NCBI GenBank assembly: GCA_963798195.1
Contig: CAWCSF010000006.1
Coordinates: 248,001 to 312,000 of the forward strand
From: CAVSRC01 sp963798195
Lineage (GTDB): Bacteria; Pseudomonadota; Alphaproteobacteria; Rhizobiales; Kaistiaceae
Length of the DNA stretch: 64,000 nucleotides
Reading direction: 5' to 3'
Below are positions 9,666 to 19,506 of this stretch, piece by piece. The notes under the pieces were generated by a model. That model searched no databases. It saw nothing but the letters and a program-made list of their open reading frames with translations, and had not been told where the DNA came from. A program made the position numbers and the translations under genes. Position 1 is the first letter of the stretch. Every line of letters starts with the position of its first letter.

Positions 9666-10937
9666 GTGCTGGAGGCCCTGGGGCGCCAGATCGAGGACCG
9701 TCGCGACGACCTTGTCGCGCTGACCTCCGACCTCATCCGCATTCCGACGTTGAACCCGCCCGGCGACGTCTATCGCGACTGCTGCGATTACATCGCCCGG
9801 CGCCTGACTCCGCTTGGCTTCGAGGCGACCTTCATTCGCGCCGAGGGTACGCCCGGCGACAGCGACCGATATCCGCGATGGAATGTCGTTACCCGCCGCG
9901 AGGGGCGCATGCCCGGCCCCTGCGTCCACTTCAATTCGCATATCGACGTGGTTGAAACCGGCCACGGATGGACCGTTGACCCGTTCGGCGGCGCAGTCCG
10001 CGACGGCCGCGTCTATGGTCGTGGCGCCTGCGACATGAAGGGCGGCCTCGCGACGTCCATCGTCGCAGTCGAGGCATTCCTCGCGCTCTACCCCGACTAT
10101 CCTGGCGCCATCGAGATTTCCGGAACCGCCGACGAGGAATCCGGTGGCTACGGCGGCGTCGCCTACCTCGCCGAGAAAGGCATCCTCGCCCGCCCGCGCG
10201 TCGACCACGTCATCATCCCCGAACCGCTGAACAAGGATCGCGTCTGTCTCGGCCATCGCGGCGTCTGGTGGGCTGAGATCGAGACCAAGGGACGCATCGC
10301 ACACGGCTCCATGCCCTTCCTCGGCGACAGCGCCATCCGCCACATGGGCGCGGTGCTGGAAGCCTTCGAGACCGAACTCTACCCGGCGCTCGCCGGCCGT
10401 CGCACCGCCATGCCGGTGGTGCCCGACGGGGCGCGCCAGTCCACCATCAACATCAATTCGATCCACGGCGGCATGGGCGAGGAATATTCCGGCTTCCCCT
10501 CCGCCTGCGTCGCCGACTCCTGCCGCATGGTCATCGACCGCCGCTTCCTTATCGAGGAGGACATCGCAGCGGTGAAGGGCGAAGTGCGCGGCATCCTCGA
10601 TCGCCTGACGGATCGCCGCGACAAGTTCCACTACGAGCTTCGCGACATGTGGGACGTCATCCCCTCGATGACCGACCGGGAAGCGCCCGTCGTCCGCTCG
10701 GTCTCTGCCGCGATCAAGACCGTGCTCGGCCACGAAGCGCAATTCGTCGTTTCACCCGGAACCTACGACCAGAAGCACATCGACCGTATCGGCCTGGTCA
10801 AGGATTGCATCGCCTATGGTCCGGGAATCCTCGATCTTGCCCACCAGCCGGACGAATACGTTGTGATCGACGACATGGTGGATTCCGCTAAGATCATGGG
10901 ACTCGCCTTGCATCATCTTCTATACGGACAAGCCTGA
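9666..10937 (+). CDS. M20 family metallo-amidohydrolase (ArgE/DapE/ACY1 type)
   Basis: A 423-residue zinc hydrolase that would remove an acyl or amino-acid group from an N-acylated compound or small peptide. The metal motifs are in place: HFNSHIDVVETGHGW (His and Asp ligands, about residue 92), GRGACDMKGGLA, and the catalytic TADEESGG glutamates near residue 155. A dimerisation domain follows (RIAHGSMPFLG). The GTG at 9666 was chosen for its spacing to GGAG. Forty-nine bases separate it from a dipeptide-type ABC transporter operon on the same strand, which suggests that it acts on what the transporter brings in. The precise substrate is not evident. Confidence 0.88.
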   Translation: MLEALGRQIEDRRDDLVALTSDLIRIPTLNPPGDVYRDCCDYIARRLTPLGFEATFIRAEGTPGDSDRYPRWNVVTRREGRMPGPCVHFNSHIDVVETGHGWTVDPFGGAVRDGRVYGRGACDMKGGLATSIVAVEAFLALYPDYPGAIEISGTADEESGGYGGVAYLAEKGILARPRVDHVIIPEPLNKDRVCLGHRGVWWAEIETKGRIAHGSMPFLGDSAIRHMGAVLEAFETELYPALAGRRTAMPVVPDGARQSTININSIHGGMGEEYSGFPSACVADSCRMVIDRRFLIEEDIAAVKGEVRGILDRLTDRRDKFHYELRDMWDVIPSMTDREAPVVRSVSAAIKTVLGHEAQFVVSPGTYDQKHIDRIGLVKDCIAYGPGILDLAHQPDEYVVIDDMVDSAKIMGLALHHLLYGQA

Positions 10938-10986
10938 TGGCCGCTGCCCCGCGGTGGTGGCTGCACACGGTGAGGGAGTACGGGAA

Positions 10987-12472
10987 ATGAAGGCACTCAA
11001 GCTGGCCGCATTGGCGGTCCTCTTGCTGGCAGGCATCGCGCCGGGCGCTGCTTTGGCCGCGCGCACCGATATCGTCGTCGGCATGGTGCTGGAGCCGCCC
11101 AACCTTGATCCGACAGCAGGCGCCGCCGCGGCCATCGACGAGGTGGTCTACGCCAACGTCTTCCAGGGCCTGACCCGCATCGGCGCCGACGGCAGCGTCA
11201 TGCCGGACCTCGCCAAGTCATGGGACATCTCCGATGATGGCCTGACCTACACATTCCACCTCCAGGATGGCGTCAAGTTTCACGATGGCACCACCTTCGA
11301 TGCGGAGGATGTGAAGTTCTCGCTCGATCGCGCCCGCGGCGCCGATTCCACCAACGCGCAGAAGCCGCTGTTCGCGGCAATCGCCTCGGTCGATGTTGTC
11401 GATCCCGACCACCGTGAAAGTCACTCTCGCCCATCCGCAGGGCAACTTCCTCTTCAACATGGGCTGGGGCGACGCTGTGATGGTCGGCCCTGAGAGCGCC
11501 GCCGACAATGCCACCAAGCCGATCGGCACCGGCCCCTTCAAATTCGTCGAATGGGTCAAGGGCGACCACGTCGAACTCGCAAGGAATCCGGATTACTGGG
11601 GCAAGCCGGTCGCGCTCGACAAGGCCACTTTCAAGTTCATTTCCGACCCGACCGCCGCTTTTGCCGCGATGATGGCGGGCGACGTCGATGCCTATCCGAA
11701 CTTCCCGGCGCCGGAGACGCTCGACCAGTTCCGCGCCGATCCGCGCTTCAAGGTCGTCGTCGGCACCACCGAGGGCGAAACCATCCTGACCATGAACAAC
11801 GGCAGGAAGCCGTTCGACGATCTCAAGGTGCGCCAGGCGATGTCGTACGCGATCGACAAGAAGGCGATCATCGACGGCGCCATGTTCGGCAACGGCACGC
11901 CGATCGGCAGCCACTTCTCCCCGGCCGATCCCGGCTACGTCGATCTCACCGGCATGTATCCTTACGACCCGGAGAAGGCCAGGGCGCTGCTCAAGGAGGC
12001 CGGCTATCCGGACGGGTTCAAGGTGACGCTGAAACTGCCGCCGCCATCCTACGCCCGGCGCGGCGGCGAGATCATCGCCCAGCAGCTCAAGGCGGTCGGC
12101 GTCGAGGCCGAACTGATCAACGTCGAGTGGGCGCAGTGGATCGCCGACGTGTTCAAGGGCAAGGACTACGACCTCACCATCGTGTCCCATACCGAGCCGG
12201 CGGACATCGATATCTATTCCCGCGACGACTACTATTTCGATTACCACTCGGACGCGTTCAAGAAGATCATCTCCGACCTCAACCTCGCCACCGACCCGGC
12301 GAAGCGTCTGGAACTGCTCGGTGCCGCGCAGAAGAAGCTCGCCGAGGACGCCGTCGTGGTCTTCCTGTTCGAACTCGCCAAGACCGGCGTGTGGAACGCC
12401 AAGCTGGACGGCCTGTGGGAGAACTCGCCCGTGCAAGCTAACGACCTGACTGACGTCTCCTGGGAGGACTGA
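10987..12472 (+). pseudogene. ABC transporter substrate-binding protein, family 5 (one frameshift, possibly a sequence error)
   Basis: The periplasmic dipeptide/oligopeptide-type binding protein of the operon, about 494 residues once repaired. Residues 1-26 are a signal peptide (MKALKLAALAVLLL...ALAA); the SBP_bac_5 core follows with MVLEPPNLDPTAG, KFHDGTTFDAEDVKFSL and, in the second frame, GTGPFKFVEWVKGDHVEL. The frames join at the CCC at 11404-11406: dropping one C gives DVVDPTTVKVTLAHPQGNF, which is family-typical. The rest of the gene is clean and the transporter operon is otherwise intact, so I think a base-call error is more likely than inactivation. GAGGGAG precedes the ATG at 10987. 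Confidence 0.85.
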
Positions 12473-12520
12473 GGACAAGTCGGGGGCCGGCGGCGCGTTC
12501 GCCGGCTCTCGCCTGATGGC

Positions 12521-13471
12521 ATGGGATCATTCGTCGCCAAGCGTTTCGCCTCCCTCGTCGCGACCCTTATTGCGGCCAGCCTCGTCATCTTCTTCGTACT
12601 GGAGGTGCTGCCGGGCGACCCGGCATCGTTCATGCTGGGGCTGAACGCCCAGCCCGACACGGTCGAAGCGCTGCGCCACCAGCTCGGCCTCGATCAGCCG
12701 CTGCTCCAGCGGTATCTCGCCTGGATCGGCGGCTTCTTCACCGGCGATTTCGGCATCAGCTACACCTACCGCGTGCCCGTCGGCGAACTGATCGCCCAGC
12801 GCCTCTGGGTCAGCCTGCCGCTCGCCCTGATGGCCCTGTTCCTGGCCATCGTCATCGCCTTTCCGGTCGGCATCGTCGCGGCGGCGCGCCGCAATCAGCC
12901 GGCCGACCTCGCTATCATGGGCGCCACGCAACTCGGCATCGCCATCCCGAATTTCTGGTTTGCCATGCTGCTCGTGCTCGCCTTCTCCCTTGGCCTGCAC
13001 TGGTTTTCGGCCGGCGGCTTCCCCGGCTGGAACGCCGGACTGCTGGTTGGCCTCAAGTCGCTGACCCTGCCCGCGATAGCGCTGGCCCTGCCGCAGGCCT
13101 CGATCCTTGCCCGGGTCATGCGCTCCTCGCTGCTCGACACGCTGCACGAGGACTTCATGCGGACCGCCCGCGCCAAAGGGCTCACAGCGGGACAAGCGAT
13201 CCGCCGTCATGCCCTGCGCAATGCGCTCATCCCGGTAATGACCATCATCGGCCTGCAATTCTCCTTCCTTCTCGCTGGTGCGATCATCATCGAGAACGTG
13301 TTCTATCTTCCCGGCCTCGGACGGCTGGTCTTCCAGGCGATCTCGCAACGCGACCTGATCGTGGTGAAGAGTGTCGTGCTGCTTCTGGTCGCCGCGGTCA
13401 CCATCGTCACCTTCGCCGTCGATCTCGCCTATGTCGTGATCGATCCACGTCTTCGCCGGCACCGCGCATGA
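12521..13471 (+). CDS. ABC transporter permease, DppB type
   Basis: A 316-residue inner-membrane permease with six spans, first subunit of a dipeptide-type importer. The N-terminal span MGSFVAKRFASLVATLIAAS and the LPGDPA motif near residue 30 are typical of DppB/GsiC; the cytoplasmic EAA loop is visible in RTARAKGLTAGQAIRRHALR near residue 213, which docks on the ATPase. The stop overlaps the next permease start by four bases (ATGA), so they are translationally coupled. Length is normal for the family. Confidence 0.94.
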   Translation: MGSFVAKRFASLVATLIAASLVIFFVLEVLPGDPASFMLGLNAQPDTVEALRHQLGLDQPLLQRYLAWIGGFFTGDFGISYTYRVPVGELIAQRLWVSLPLALMALFLAIVIAFPVGIVAAARRNQPADLAIMGATQLGIAIPNFWFAMLLVLAFSLGLHWFSAGGFPGWNAGLLVGLKSLTLPAIALALPQASILARVMRSSLLDTLHEDFMRTARAKGLTAGQAIRRHALRNALIPVMTIIGLQFSFLLAGAIIIENVFYLPGLGRLVFQAISQRDLIVVKSVVLLLVAAVTIVTFAVDLAYVVIDPRLRRHRA

Positions 13472-14331
13472 GCATCGGTCCATCCGGTCTGCTCGATGTG
13501 CCGCCATCCGCGCCGCGACGGCTTCACGGCAGCATGTTCGTCGGTGGCGCGATCACGCTTTTCGTCATCGCCGTCGCGCTGCTCTCCTTCATCTGGACGC
13601 CGCAGGACCCGACGCTCATCGTCGTGGCCGACAAATTCCAGCCCCCATCGCCGGCGCACTGGCTCGGCACCGATCACTTCGGCCGTGACGTCCTGTCGAT
13701 GCTGATGGTCGGTGCACGCAATTCGATTGCCGTTGCCCTGGTCGCGGTGGGTATCGGCATCGGCGCGGGCGTGCCGCTTGGCTTGCTGGCAGCATCGCAG
13801 CGCGGCTGGCTCGATGACATCGTCATGCGCGTCAACGATCTGGTGTTCGCTTTCCCCGCGCTCCTGCTTGCGATCATGATCACCGCGCTGCTCGGGCCGG
13901 GCGCAATCAACGCGATCATCGCCATCGGCATCTTCAACATTCCGGTCTTCGCCCGGCTCACCCGCGGCGCGGCGCTCTCTCTGTGGACGCGCGACTATGT
14001 TCTGGCCGCCCGTGTTGCCGGAAAGGGACCGTTCCTCATCTCGGTCGAGCACATCCTGCCCAACCTGCTCAACACGCTGGTGGTACAAGCGACGATCCAG
14101 TTCTCCCTCGGCATCCTCGCCGAGGCGGCGCTCTCCTATGTTGGCCTCGGCACCCAACCGCCCGCGCCGAGCTGGGGCCGCATGCTGGCCGACGCGCAGA
14201 CCATGATCGCCATCGCGCCCCGTCTCGCCATCCTGCCGGGCCTGGCCATCGTCATCACCGTGCTCGGCCTCAATCTCCTTGGCGATGGCCTCCGAGACGC
14301 GCTCGATCCACGACTGCGGCGGTTGCGATGA
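13468..14331 (+). CDS. ABC transporter permease, DppC type
   Basis: A 287-residue second permease of the importer. It has the long cytoplasmic N-terminus, one span, then HWLGTDHFGRDVLSMLMVGA at about residue 63, a hallmark of the DppC group, and five more spans. The EAA region is AARVAGKGPFLISVEHILPN near residue 178. ATGA overlaps occur at both ends, with the first permease upstream and the ATPase downstream. The substrate class (peptide, N-acyl amino acid or opine-like) cannot be settled from the permeases. Confidence 0.94.
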   Translation: MSIGPSGLLDVPPSAPRRLHGSMFVGGAITLFVIAVALLSFIWTPQDPTLIVVADKFQPPSPAHWLGTDHFGRDVLSMLMVGARNSIAVALVAVGIGIGAGVPLGLLAASQRGWLDDIVMRVNDLVFAFPALLLAIMITALLGPGAINAIIAIGIFNIPVFARLTRGAALSLWTRDYVLAARVAGKGPFLISVEHILPNLLNTLVVQATIQFSLGILAEAALSYVGLGTQPPAPSWGRMLADAQTMIAIAPRLAILPGLAIVITVLGLNLLGDGLRDALDPRLRRLR

Positions 14332-15959
14332 GCCTGCTCTCCATCGATCGCCTGACCGTGAACATCGGCCCGACGCCGATCCTGAAAGGCGTGACGCTCG
14401 GCGTCGATGCCGGCCAGGTACTCGGCCTCGTCGGCGAGTCCGGCTCCGGCAAGTCGATGACGGCGCTTTCCATCATGGGCCTTCTTCCGCACCGCGCCTC
14501 GCTCGGCGGCAGCATCCGTTTTAGCGGCGAGGAGCTGACGGAGCTGGGCGAGGCCGCCATGTGCGCTCGGCGGGGCCGCACGATGAGTATGGTCTTCCAG
14601 GAACCGATGACCGCGCTTAATCCGGTGAAGACCATCGGCGCGCAGGTGGCCGAAACTGTCCGCGTCCACACGTCAGCCTCCCCCTCCGAAGCCGAGGCCA
14701 TGGCGCGCGAGGCGCTGGAGCGCGCCGGCCTGCCGCCTGACCGCGTCCCCCTCGACCGCTACCCGCATGAGCTATCCGGCGGGCAGCGCCAGCGCGTTGT
14801 CATCGCAATCGCGATCGCACTCAAGCCGCAGTTGCTGATCGCCGACGAGCCGACAACCGCCCTCGACGTCACCACACAGGCGCACATTCTCGACCTGCTC
14901 CGCCGCCTTGCGGCCGAGGAAGGCGTCGGCCTGATCCTCATCAGCCACGACCTCGCCGTTGTCGCCGACATGGCCGACCATGTCGCGATCATGAAGGACG
15001 GCGCCATCGTCGAAGCCGGTGAAACCGTCGCGCTGTTCCGCAACATGCAGCATCCCTATTCGAAGATGCTGCTGGCGGCCTCGATGCACCGCTCCGAACG
15101 GAGGAACCGCATTCAGTCCGATGAAGGTCACGGCGCACCCATCCTCGACGTGCGCAACGTCGTGCAGGAATATCGCCTGCCGAAGCTGTCGTTGTTTGCG
15201 CCGGCGCCGTATCTCCGCGCCGTAGATGATGTCGGCTTCACCATTCGCCGCGGCGAAAATCTCGGGCTGGTCGGCGAATCCGGCAGCGGCAAGTCCACGC
15301 TCGCCCGCGTCATCCTGGCGCTCGGCTCGCCGCGCAGCGGCACCGTGATACTGGATGGAAACGACTTTCTGAAGTCGCACGGCATGGAACGGCGCGATCT
15401 CCGCCGCCATATCCAGGCGGTTTTCCAGGACCCCTACGGGAGCTTCGATCCGCGCTACAAGGTCGCCCACCTGATCGCCGAACCGTTCCACCTGCTCGAA
15501 GCCAAGCCATCGCCAGCCGATCGGCGCCGGCGCGTCAACGAGGCGTTGGTCGAAGTCGGGCTTTCACCCGATGACGGCGACAAGTACCCGCACGAATTTT
15601 CCGGCGGCCAGCGCCAGCGCCTCGCCATCGCCCGCGCGCTTATCACACGCCCGTCGCTGATCGTGCTCGACGAGGCAGTCTCCGCGCTCGACGTGTCGAT
15701 CCGCGCGCAGATTCTCGACCTCCTCGCTGATCTCAGCGATCGCCTCGGGGTCTCCTATCTCTTCATCTCGCATGACCTCACGGTCGTCCGCGAGATCACC
15801 GACCGCGTTGTCATCATGCGTGAGGGCAAGATCATTGAGCATGGCGAGACCGAGCAGGTCTTTGCCAATCCAAGCCACCCGTATACGGCGGCGCTGATCG
15901 CTGCGACGCCCAATCTCGAGCGGGCGCTCGCCGCCCGCCACGCGCGAACAACAACGTGA
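14328..15959 (+). CDS. ABC transporter ATP-binding protein, fused DppD-DppF type
   Basis: A 543-residue protein with two complete ATPase domains in one chain, replacing the usual DppD and DppF pair. Domain 1: Walker A GESGSGKSMT near residue 38, signature LSGGQRQR near 150, Walker B LLIADEP. Domain 2: Walker A GESGSGKSTL near 315, signature FSGGQRQR near 424, Walker B LIVLDEA (a final alanine in place of proline, seen in this family). The fused layout is common in rhizobial peptide importers such as YejF/GsiA. The ATG at 14328 overlaps the permease stop. A frame open further upstream is antisense-like shadow inside the permease. Confidence 0.93.
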   Translation: MSLLSIDRLTVNIGPTPILKGVTLGVDAGQVLGLVGESGSGKSMTALSIMGLLPHRASLGGSIRFSGEELTELGEAAMCARRGRTMSMVFQEPMTALNPVKTIGAQVAETVRVHTSASPSEAEAMAREALERAGLPPDRVPLDRYPHELSGGQRQRVVIAIAIALKPQLLIADEPTTALDVTTQAHILDLLRRLAAEEGVGLILISHDLAVVADMADHVAIMKDGAIVEAGETVALFRNMQHPYSKMLLAASMHRSERRNRIQSDEGHGAPILDVRNVVQEYRLPKLSLFAPAPYLRAVDDVGFTIRRGENLGLVGESGSGKSTLARVILALGSPRSGTVILDGNDFLKSHGMERRDLRRHIQAVFQDPYGSFDPRYKVAHLIAEPFHLLEAKPSPADRRRRVNEALVEVGLSPDDGDKYPHEFSGGQRQRLAIARALITRPSLIVLDEAVSALDVSIRAQILDLLADLSDRLGVSYLFISHDLTVVREITDRVVIMREGKIIEHGETEQVFANPSHPYTAALIAATPNLERALAARHARTTT

Positions 15960-15972
15960 GGAGGAGACGGCC

Positions 15973-16719
15973 ATGCGGCTAGAGGGCAAGAGGGCCATCG
16001 TCACCGGCGGAGCGTCCGGATTCGGCGCCGGCATCGTCCGCAAGTTTTTGGCCGAGGGCGCGCGGGTCGTCATAGCCGACATCAACCGCGACGCCGCCGA
16101 GGCGATGGCAAAGGAACACGGCGCGAACGCATCGGCCGTTGGTGTCGACGTATCGGACAACGGCTCCGTCGGCGCGATGGTCGAGATCGCCGCAACGGCG
16201 CTGGGCGGCATCGACATCCTCGTCAACAACGCGGGCATCGGCCATCTGCCGCAGCCGCTGGAGGGCCTGCCCGAGGACGAGTTCGACCGCCTGTTTGCGA
16301 TCAACGCGAAGTCGGTCTACCTGACCGCACGCCATATCGTGCCGAAGATGAAGGCGGCGGGCGGCGGCGCCATCCTCAATATCGCCTCGACGGCCGGCGT
16401 CAGCCCGCGCCCGCGGCTCACCTGGTACAACGCTACCAAGGGGTGGATGATCACGGCCACCCAGTCGATGGCGGTGGAGCTGGCGCCGGCGAAGATTCGC
16501 GTCAACGCGATCAATCCCGTCGCCGGAGAGACCCCGCTGCTCAAGACCTTCATGGGCGAGGACACGCCGGAGATTCGTGCCAAATTCCTGGCGACGATCC
16601 CCATCGGCCGCTTCTCGACGCCGGAGGATATCGGCAACGCCGCCTGCTATCTGTGTTCGGACGAAGCCAGCATGGTCACCGGTGTCGCCATGCTGGTCGA
16701 TGGCGGCCGCTGCATCTGA
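15973..16719 (+). CDS. SDR family oxidoreductase
   Basis: A 248-residue classical short-chain dehydrogenase. The cofactor loop TGGASGFGAG is at residues 12-21, a VIADIN acidic residue favours NAD over NADP, NNAGIG is near residue 87, and the catalytic triad appears as NIAST (Ser) and YNATK (Tyr, Lys) near residue 151. The C-terminal GVAMLVDGGRCI is typical of the glucose-1-dehydrogenase/3-oxoacyl reductase-like group. GAGGAG lies just upstream and only 13 bases separate it from the ATPase gene, so it is the last gene of the uptake operon and may oxidise the imported compound or its hydrolysis product. Confidence 0.92.
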   Translation: MRLEGKRAIVTGGASGFGAGIVRKFLAEGARVVIADINRDAAEAMAKEHGANASAVGVDVSDNGSVGAMVEIAATALGGIDILVNNAGIGHLPQPLEGLPEDEFDRLFAINAKSVYLTARHIVPKMKAAGGGAILNIASTAGVSPRPRLTWYNATKGWMITATQSMAVELAPAKIRVNAINPVAGETPLLKTFMGEDTPEIRAKFLATIPIGRFSTPEDIGNAACYLCSDEASMVTGVAMLVDGGRCI

Positions 16720-16728
16720 CAGGACCAT

Positions 16729-17145
16729 CTACGCCTCGACGTAGACGTAGTCCTCCTCGACGTGCACAGGGAACGTTGTCGCAACGAGTTCCTCGCCGTC
16801 GGCAAGCACGCGGCCCGGCGCAACGCCGGCGACGTAGCTGCGCACGCGCGTGCGGTCGGGATCGACATGGGACCGGCCCGTCGCCAGATCGAATTCCCAG
16901 TGGTGCCAGGGACACCGGATGATCTGCCCGCGCCGGCAATAGCGGTACTCGCCCGGTTCGCGCAACTCGACCAGACCCATCTGATCGCCCCGCGACAGCG
17001 GCCCGCCCTGATGCGGGCAACGATCGAGCAGCGCGAAGAACGCACCGTCGACGTTGAACAGCACGATCGGCCGTCCGTCGATATCGATGCTGCGCCGGCT
17101 GCCCGGCGGAAAATCGCTTACCGGCGCGACCGGATGACGCTTCAT
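16729..17145 (-). CDS. Rieske [2Fe-2S] ferredoxin-like protein
   Basis: A 138-residue soluble Rieske protein. Cluster ligands are complete: CPHQGG (Cys-X-His) near residue 43 and CPWHHWEFD (Cys-X-X-His) near residue 76. It has no membrane anchor and no oxygenase catalytic domain, so it is a ferredoxin or small electron-transfer subunit, similar in form to the small nitrite-reductase subunit. The ATG at 17145 is one base after the stop of the upstream amidohydrolase, so it is read in the same operon. Its partner oxygenase or reductase is not in the window. Confidence 0.9.
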   Translation of the reverse strand: MKRHPVAPVSDFPPGSRRSIDIDGRPIVLFNVDGAFFALLDRCPHQGGPLSRGDQMGLVELREPGEYRYCRRGQIIRCPWHHWEFDLATGRSHVDPDRTRVRSYVAGVAPGRVLADGEELVATTFPVHVEEDYVYVEA

Positions 17146-17146
17146 C

Positions 17147-18247
17147 TCAGAAACCGAAGAGCGCCCGCGCGTTCCCGTTGAGGATCTTGCGGCGCAGCTC
17201 CGGGCCGATCTGCGCCGGCAATGCGCGCTGGGGATCGTCGAAATCCCAGTGCGGATAGTCGGAGGCGAACATGACGTGGTCGGAGCCAATCCATTCCAGC
17301 ACGTCGACGAGGTGCGCCTTGTTCTCCGGCTCCTCCATCGGCTGCGTGCTCACCCAGATGTGCTCGCGCACGTATTCCGACGGCGGCCGTTTCACCATCG
17401 GCACTTCGTCGCGCATGCGCTCCCAGTTGCGGTCCATGCGCCACATCAGCGCCGGCAACCAGGCAAGCCCCGCCTCGATCAGCGCGATCTTCAGCTTCGG
17501 CCAACGTTCGAACACGCCCTCGAAGACGAGACTGGTGACCAGCGCCTGCGTCGAGGCGGCGTGCTCGGTCATCTCCTCGATGTAGTAGGAGGCCCAGCCG
17601 CCGCTCGTGGATGCCCAGCCGGAATAGCCGAAGACGTGCACGCCGACTGGCCGGCCGGTTTCCTGCGCCGCCTCGAAGATCGGCCAGTAGCGGCGGCGCC
17701 CGAGCGCTTCCGCGGTACGGCTCAGTACGAGCACCTGGGCGAAATTCGGATTGTCGGCCCAGTAGCGGATTTCTTCCGCCGACGCCGCGCCGTTCTCGTA
17801 AGGGACGCAGATCGATCCCTTAAGCCGGCTGTCCTGCGAAGTGAACGCCTCGATCTGCCAGTGGTTGTTGGCCCGCGCCACGGCGGCGGAAAGTTCGTCG
17901 TCCTGGAAACCCTCGCCCGTCGGCCCCAGCGGATTGAGCACGCCATGCTCGATACCGTAAAGGTCGAGCAGCTGCCGCCGCATGAGTTCCAGGCTCGACC
18001 CCGGCTGCCCGCCATCCTCTGGCCATGCGTCGCGCCGCGCCGCCGCCGGCGCCGCTTTCGGATAGGGTGTGCCGTTCTGGTGACCGTGCCGCAGCCGCAT
18101 GCCGTAGGTGTTGAGATGCTTCCACCACCGCTCGGTCATGAACGGCTTCAGGTCGCTGAGCTTCTTCGCTCTGGGGTGAATGTCGCAATCGATGACGCCG
18201 ACCTTGGTCGCGTCCTCCTTTGCGGGAGCCGGTGCCACAACATTCAT
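17147..18247 (-). CDS. amidohydrolase family protein (COG2159)
   Basis: A 366-residue metal-dependent hydrolase or decarboxylase of the TIM-barrel ACMSD-like group. The N-terminal metal motif is DCDIHP near residue 20; HVFGYSGW near residue 200 supplies a barrel histidine; SDYPHWDFD near the C-terminus is the typical metal-binding aspartate region. It overlaps the neighbouring paralogue by four bases (ATGA) and is one base from the Rieske gene. Enzymes of this group hydrolyse or decarboxylate ring-cleavage and related compounds; the substrate is not predictable here. Confidence 0.9.
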   Translation of the reverse strand: MNVVAPAPAKEDATKVGVIDCDIHPRAKKLSDLKPFMTERWWKHLNTYGMRLRHGHQNGTPYPKAAPAAARRDAWPEDGGQPGSSLELMRRQLLDLYGIEHGVLNPLGPTGEGFQDDELSAAVARANNHWQIEAFTSQDSRLKGSICVPYENGAASAEEIRYWADNPNFAQVLVLSRTAEALGRRRYWPIFEAAQETGRPVGVHVFGYSGWASTSGGWASYYIEEMTEHAASTQALVTSLVFEGVFERWPKLKIALIEAGLAWLPALMWRMDRNWERMRDEVPMVKRPPSEYVREHIWVSTQPMEEPENKAHLVDVLEWIGSDHVMFASDYPHWDFDDPQRALPAQIGPELRRKILNGNARALFGF

Positions 18248-19347
18248 GGCTGTGTCTCCTTCAGCCGGGGATAGGTTTCCCGCGGGTTTTCTATGGCCAT
18301 CTTACGCAGAAGCGTGGCATCGACGCCATCCGGCACCAGCCTGTCGCCGTCGAACTGCCAGTGCGGGTAGTCGCTGGCGAAGAGCAGCATGGCGTCGCTG
18401 CCGATCTGGTCGATTACCTTGCCGACGGTCGTCGCGTCGTTCGGCGCATCGAACGGCTGCATGGTGAGCCGCACCTGATCGCGGACGATCTCGAGCGGCG
18501 AGCGGTCCACCCACGGCACCTCCGGGCGCAGTCCCCGCCAGAACTTGGAGAACCGCCAAAGGAACGCCGGCAGCCACGCCACACCCAACTCGATGAGCAC
18601 GACCTTGAGGCCGGGAAACTTTGCGAAGGCCCCGTCGCTCACGAGGCTGGCGAGCTGCGCCTGGAAGGCCTGCGCCTGGGCCACGTAGTCCTCGACGTAG
18701 TGCGTTGGCCACCCGAGCGAGGTTACCGGGTGGCGATACGAGCTGCCGGAATGAATGCCGATGGGGAGACCATGCCGAACCGCCGCCTCGTAGATCGGCC
18801 AGTATTGCGCGCGGCCATATGGAGTTTCTGCCGCAACGGGGAACAGCACCTGCACGAAGCGAGGGTCGCTCGCGCGGCGCTCGATCTCGGCCACCGCAGC
18901 AGCAGTATCCTGGATCGGAATCACGATGGACGCGCGAAGCGCCTTGTCCTTGTCGAGCCAAGCTTCCGCCAGCCAGTCGTTCGTGGCCCGGGCAAAGGCC
19001 GACGCCATGTGCGGGTCGTGGAGCAGGTGCACCCCGTAGAGGCTGTTGAGGATCGCGGTGCCGATGCCCCACTGGTCGAGAGCATCGTGCCGCATGCGCA
19101 CCGGATCGTTCGTCAGTCCGCCGGCCGCATCGCGCCAGTCAGGCCGCGATGTCAGCGGCGCGCCGTGCGGATAGGCAATCGAATCCAGGTGCATGATGCC
19201 GCGCGCGACGATGGTGTCGTGCCAGTAGTCGTCCATGTGGCACGTGATGTCGGCAATCGCCGGCGCCGGCGGATGGATGTCGCAATCGATCGCGCCGACA
19301 GGCAATTCGATACGGTCGTTCGTCCGCGTTTGGGTCGCACCGTCCAT
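18244..19347 (-). CDS. amidohydrolase family protein (COG2159), paralogue
   Basis: A 367-residue paralogue of the next gene and first gene of a three-gene operon. It keeps the same signature residues: DCDIHPP near residue 22, GIHSGSSYRHP near residue 195, and FASDYPHWQFDGD near residue 325. The two proteins align along their whole length, which points to a tandem duplication followed by divergence, and possibly to successive steps or different stereoisomers of one pathway. The upstream intergenic region 19348-19506 must hold the operon promoter, but I see no clear boxes in it. Confidence 0.9.
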   Translation of the reverse strand: MDGATQTRTNDRIELPVGAIDCDIHPPAPAIADITCHMDDYWHDTIVARGIMHLDSIAYPHGAPLTSRPDWRDAAGGLTNDPVRMRHDALDQWGIGTAILNSLYGVHLLHDPHMASAFARATNDWLAEAWLDKDKALRASIVIPIQDTAAAVAEIERRASDPRFVQVLFPVAAETPYGRAQYWPIYEAAVRHGLPIGIHSGSSYRHPVTSLGWPTHYVEDYVAQAQAFQAQLASLVSDGAFAKFPGLKVVLIELGVAWLPAFLWRFSKFWRGLRPEVPWVDRSPLEIVRDQVRLTMQPFDAPNDATTVGKVIDQIGSDAMLLFASDYPHWQFDGDRLVPDGVDATLLRKMAIENPRETYPRLKETQP

Positions 19348-19506
19348 GGCTCACGTCTTCTTGTTTTGGCAGGAAAGGGCGGGATTCCTGATAGACAACG
19401 CGATCATACCCGCCTTGCACGGCGGGAGCCATGCGACGCCACGCAAGCCGGTTTCGCTGAGTTTCCGCGCCGGCGGGGATCGAGCCCGATACCCCGCGAC
19501 GCGCGT

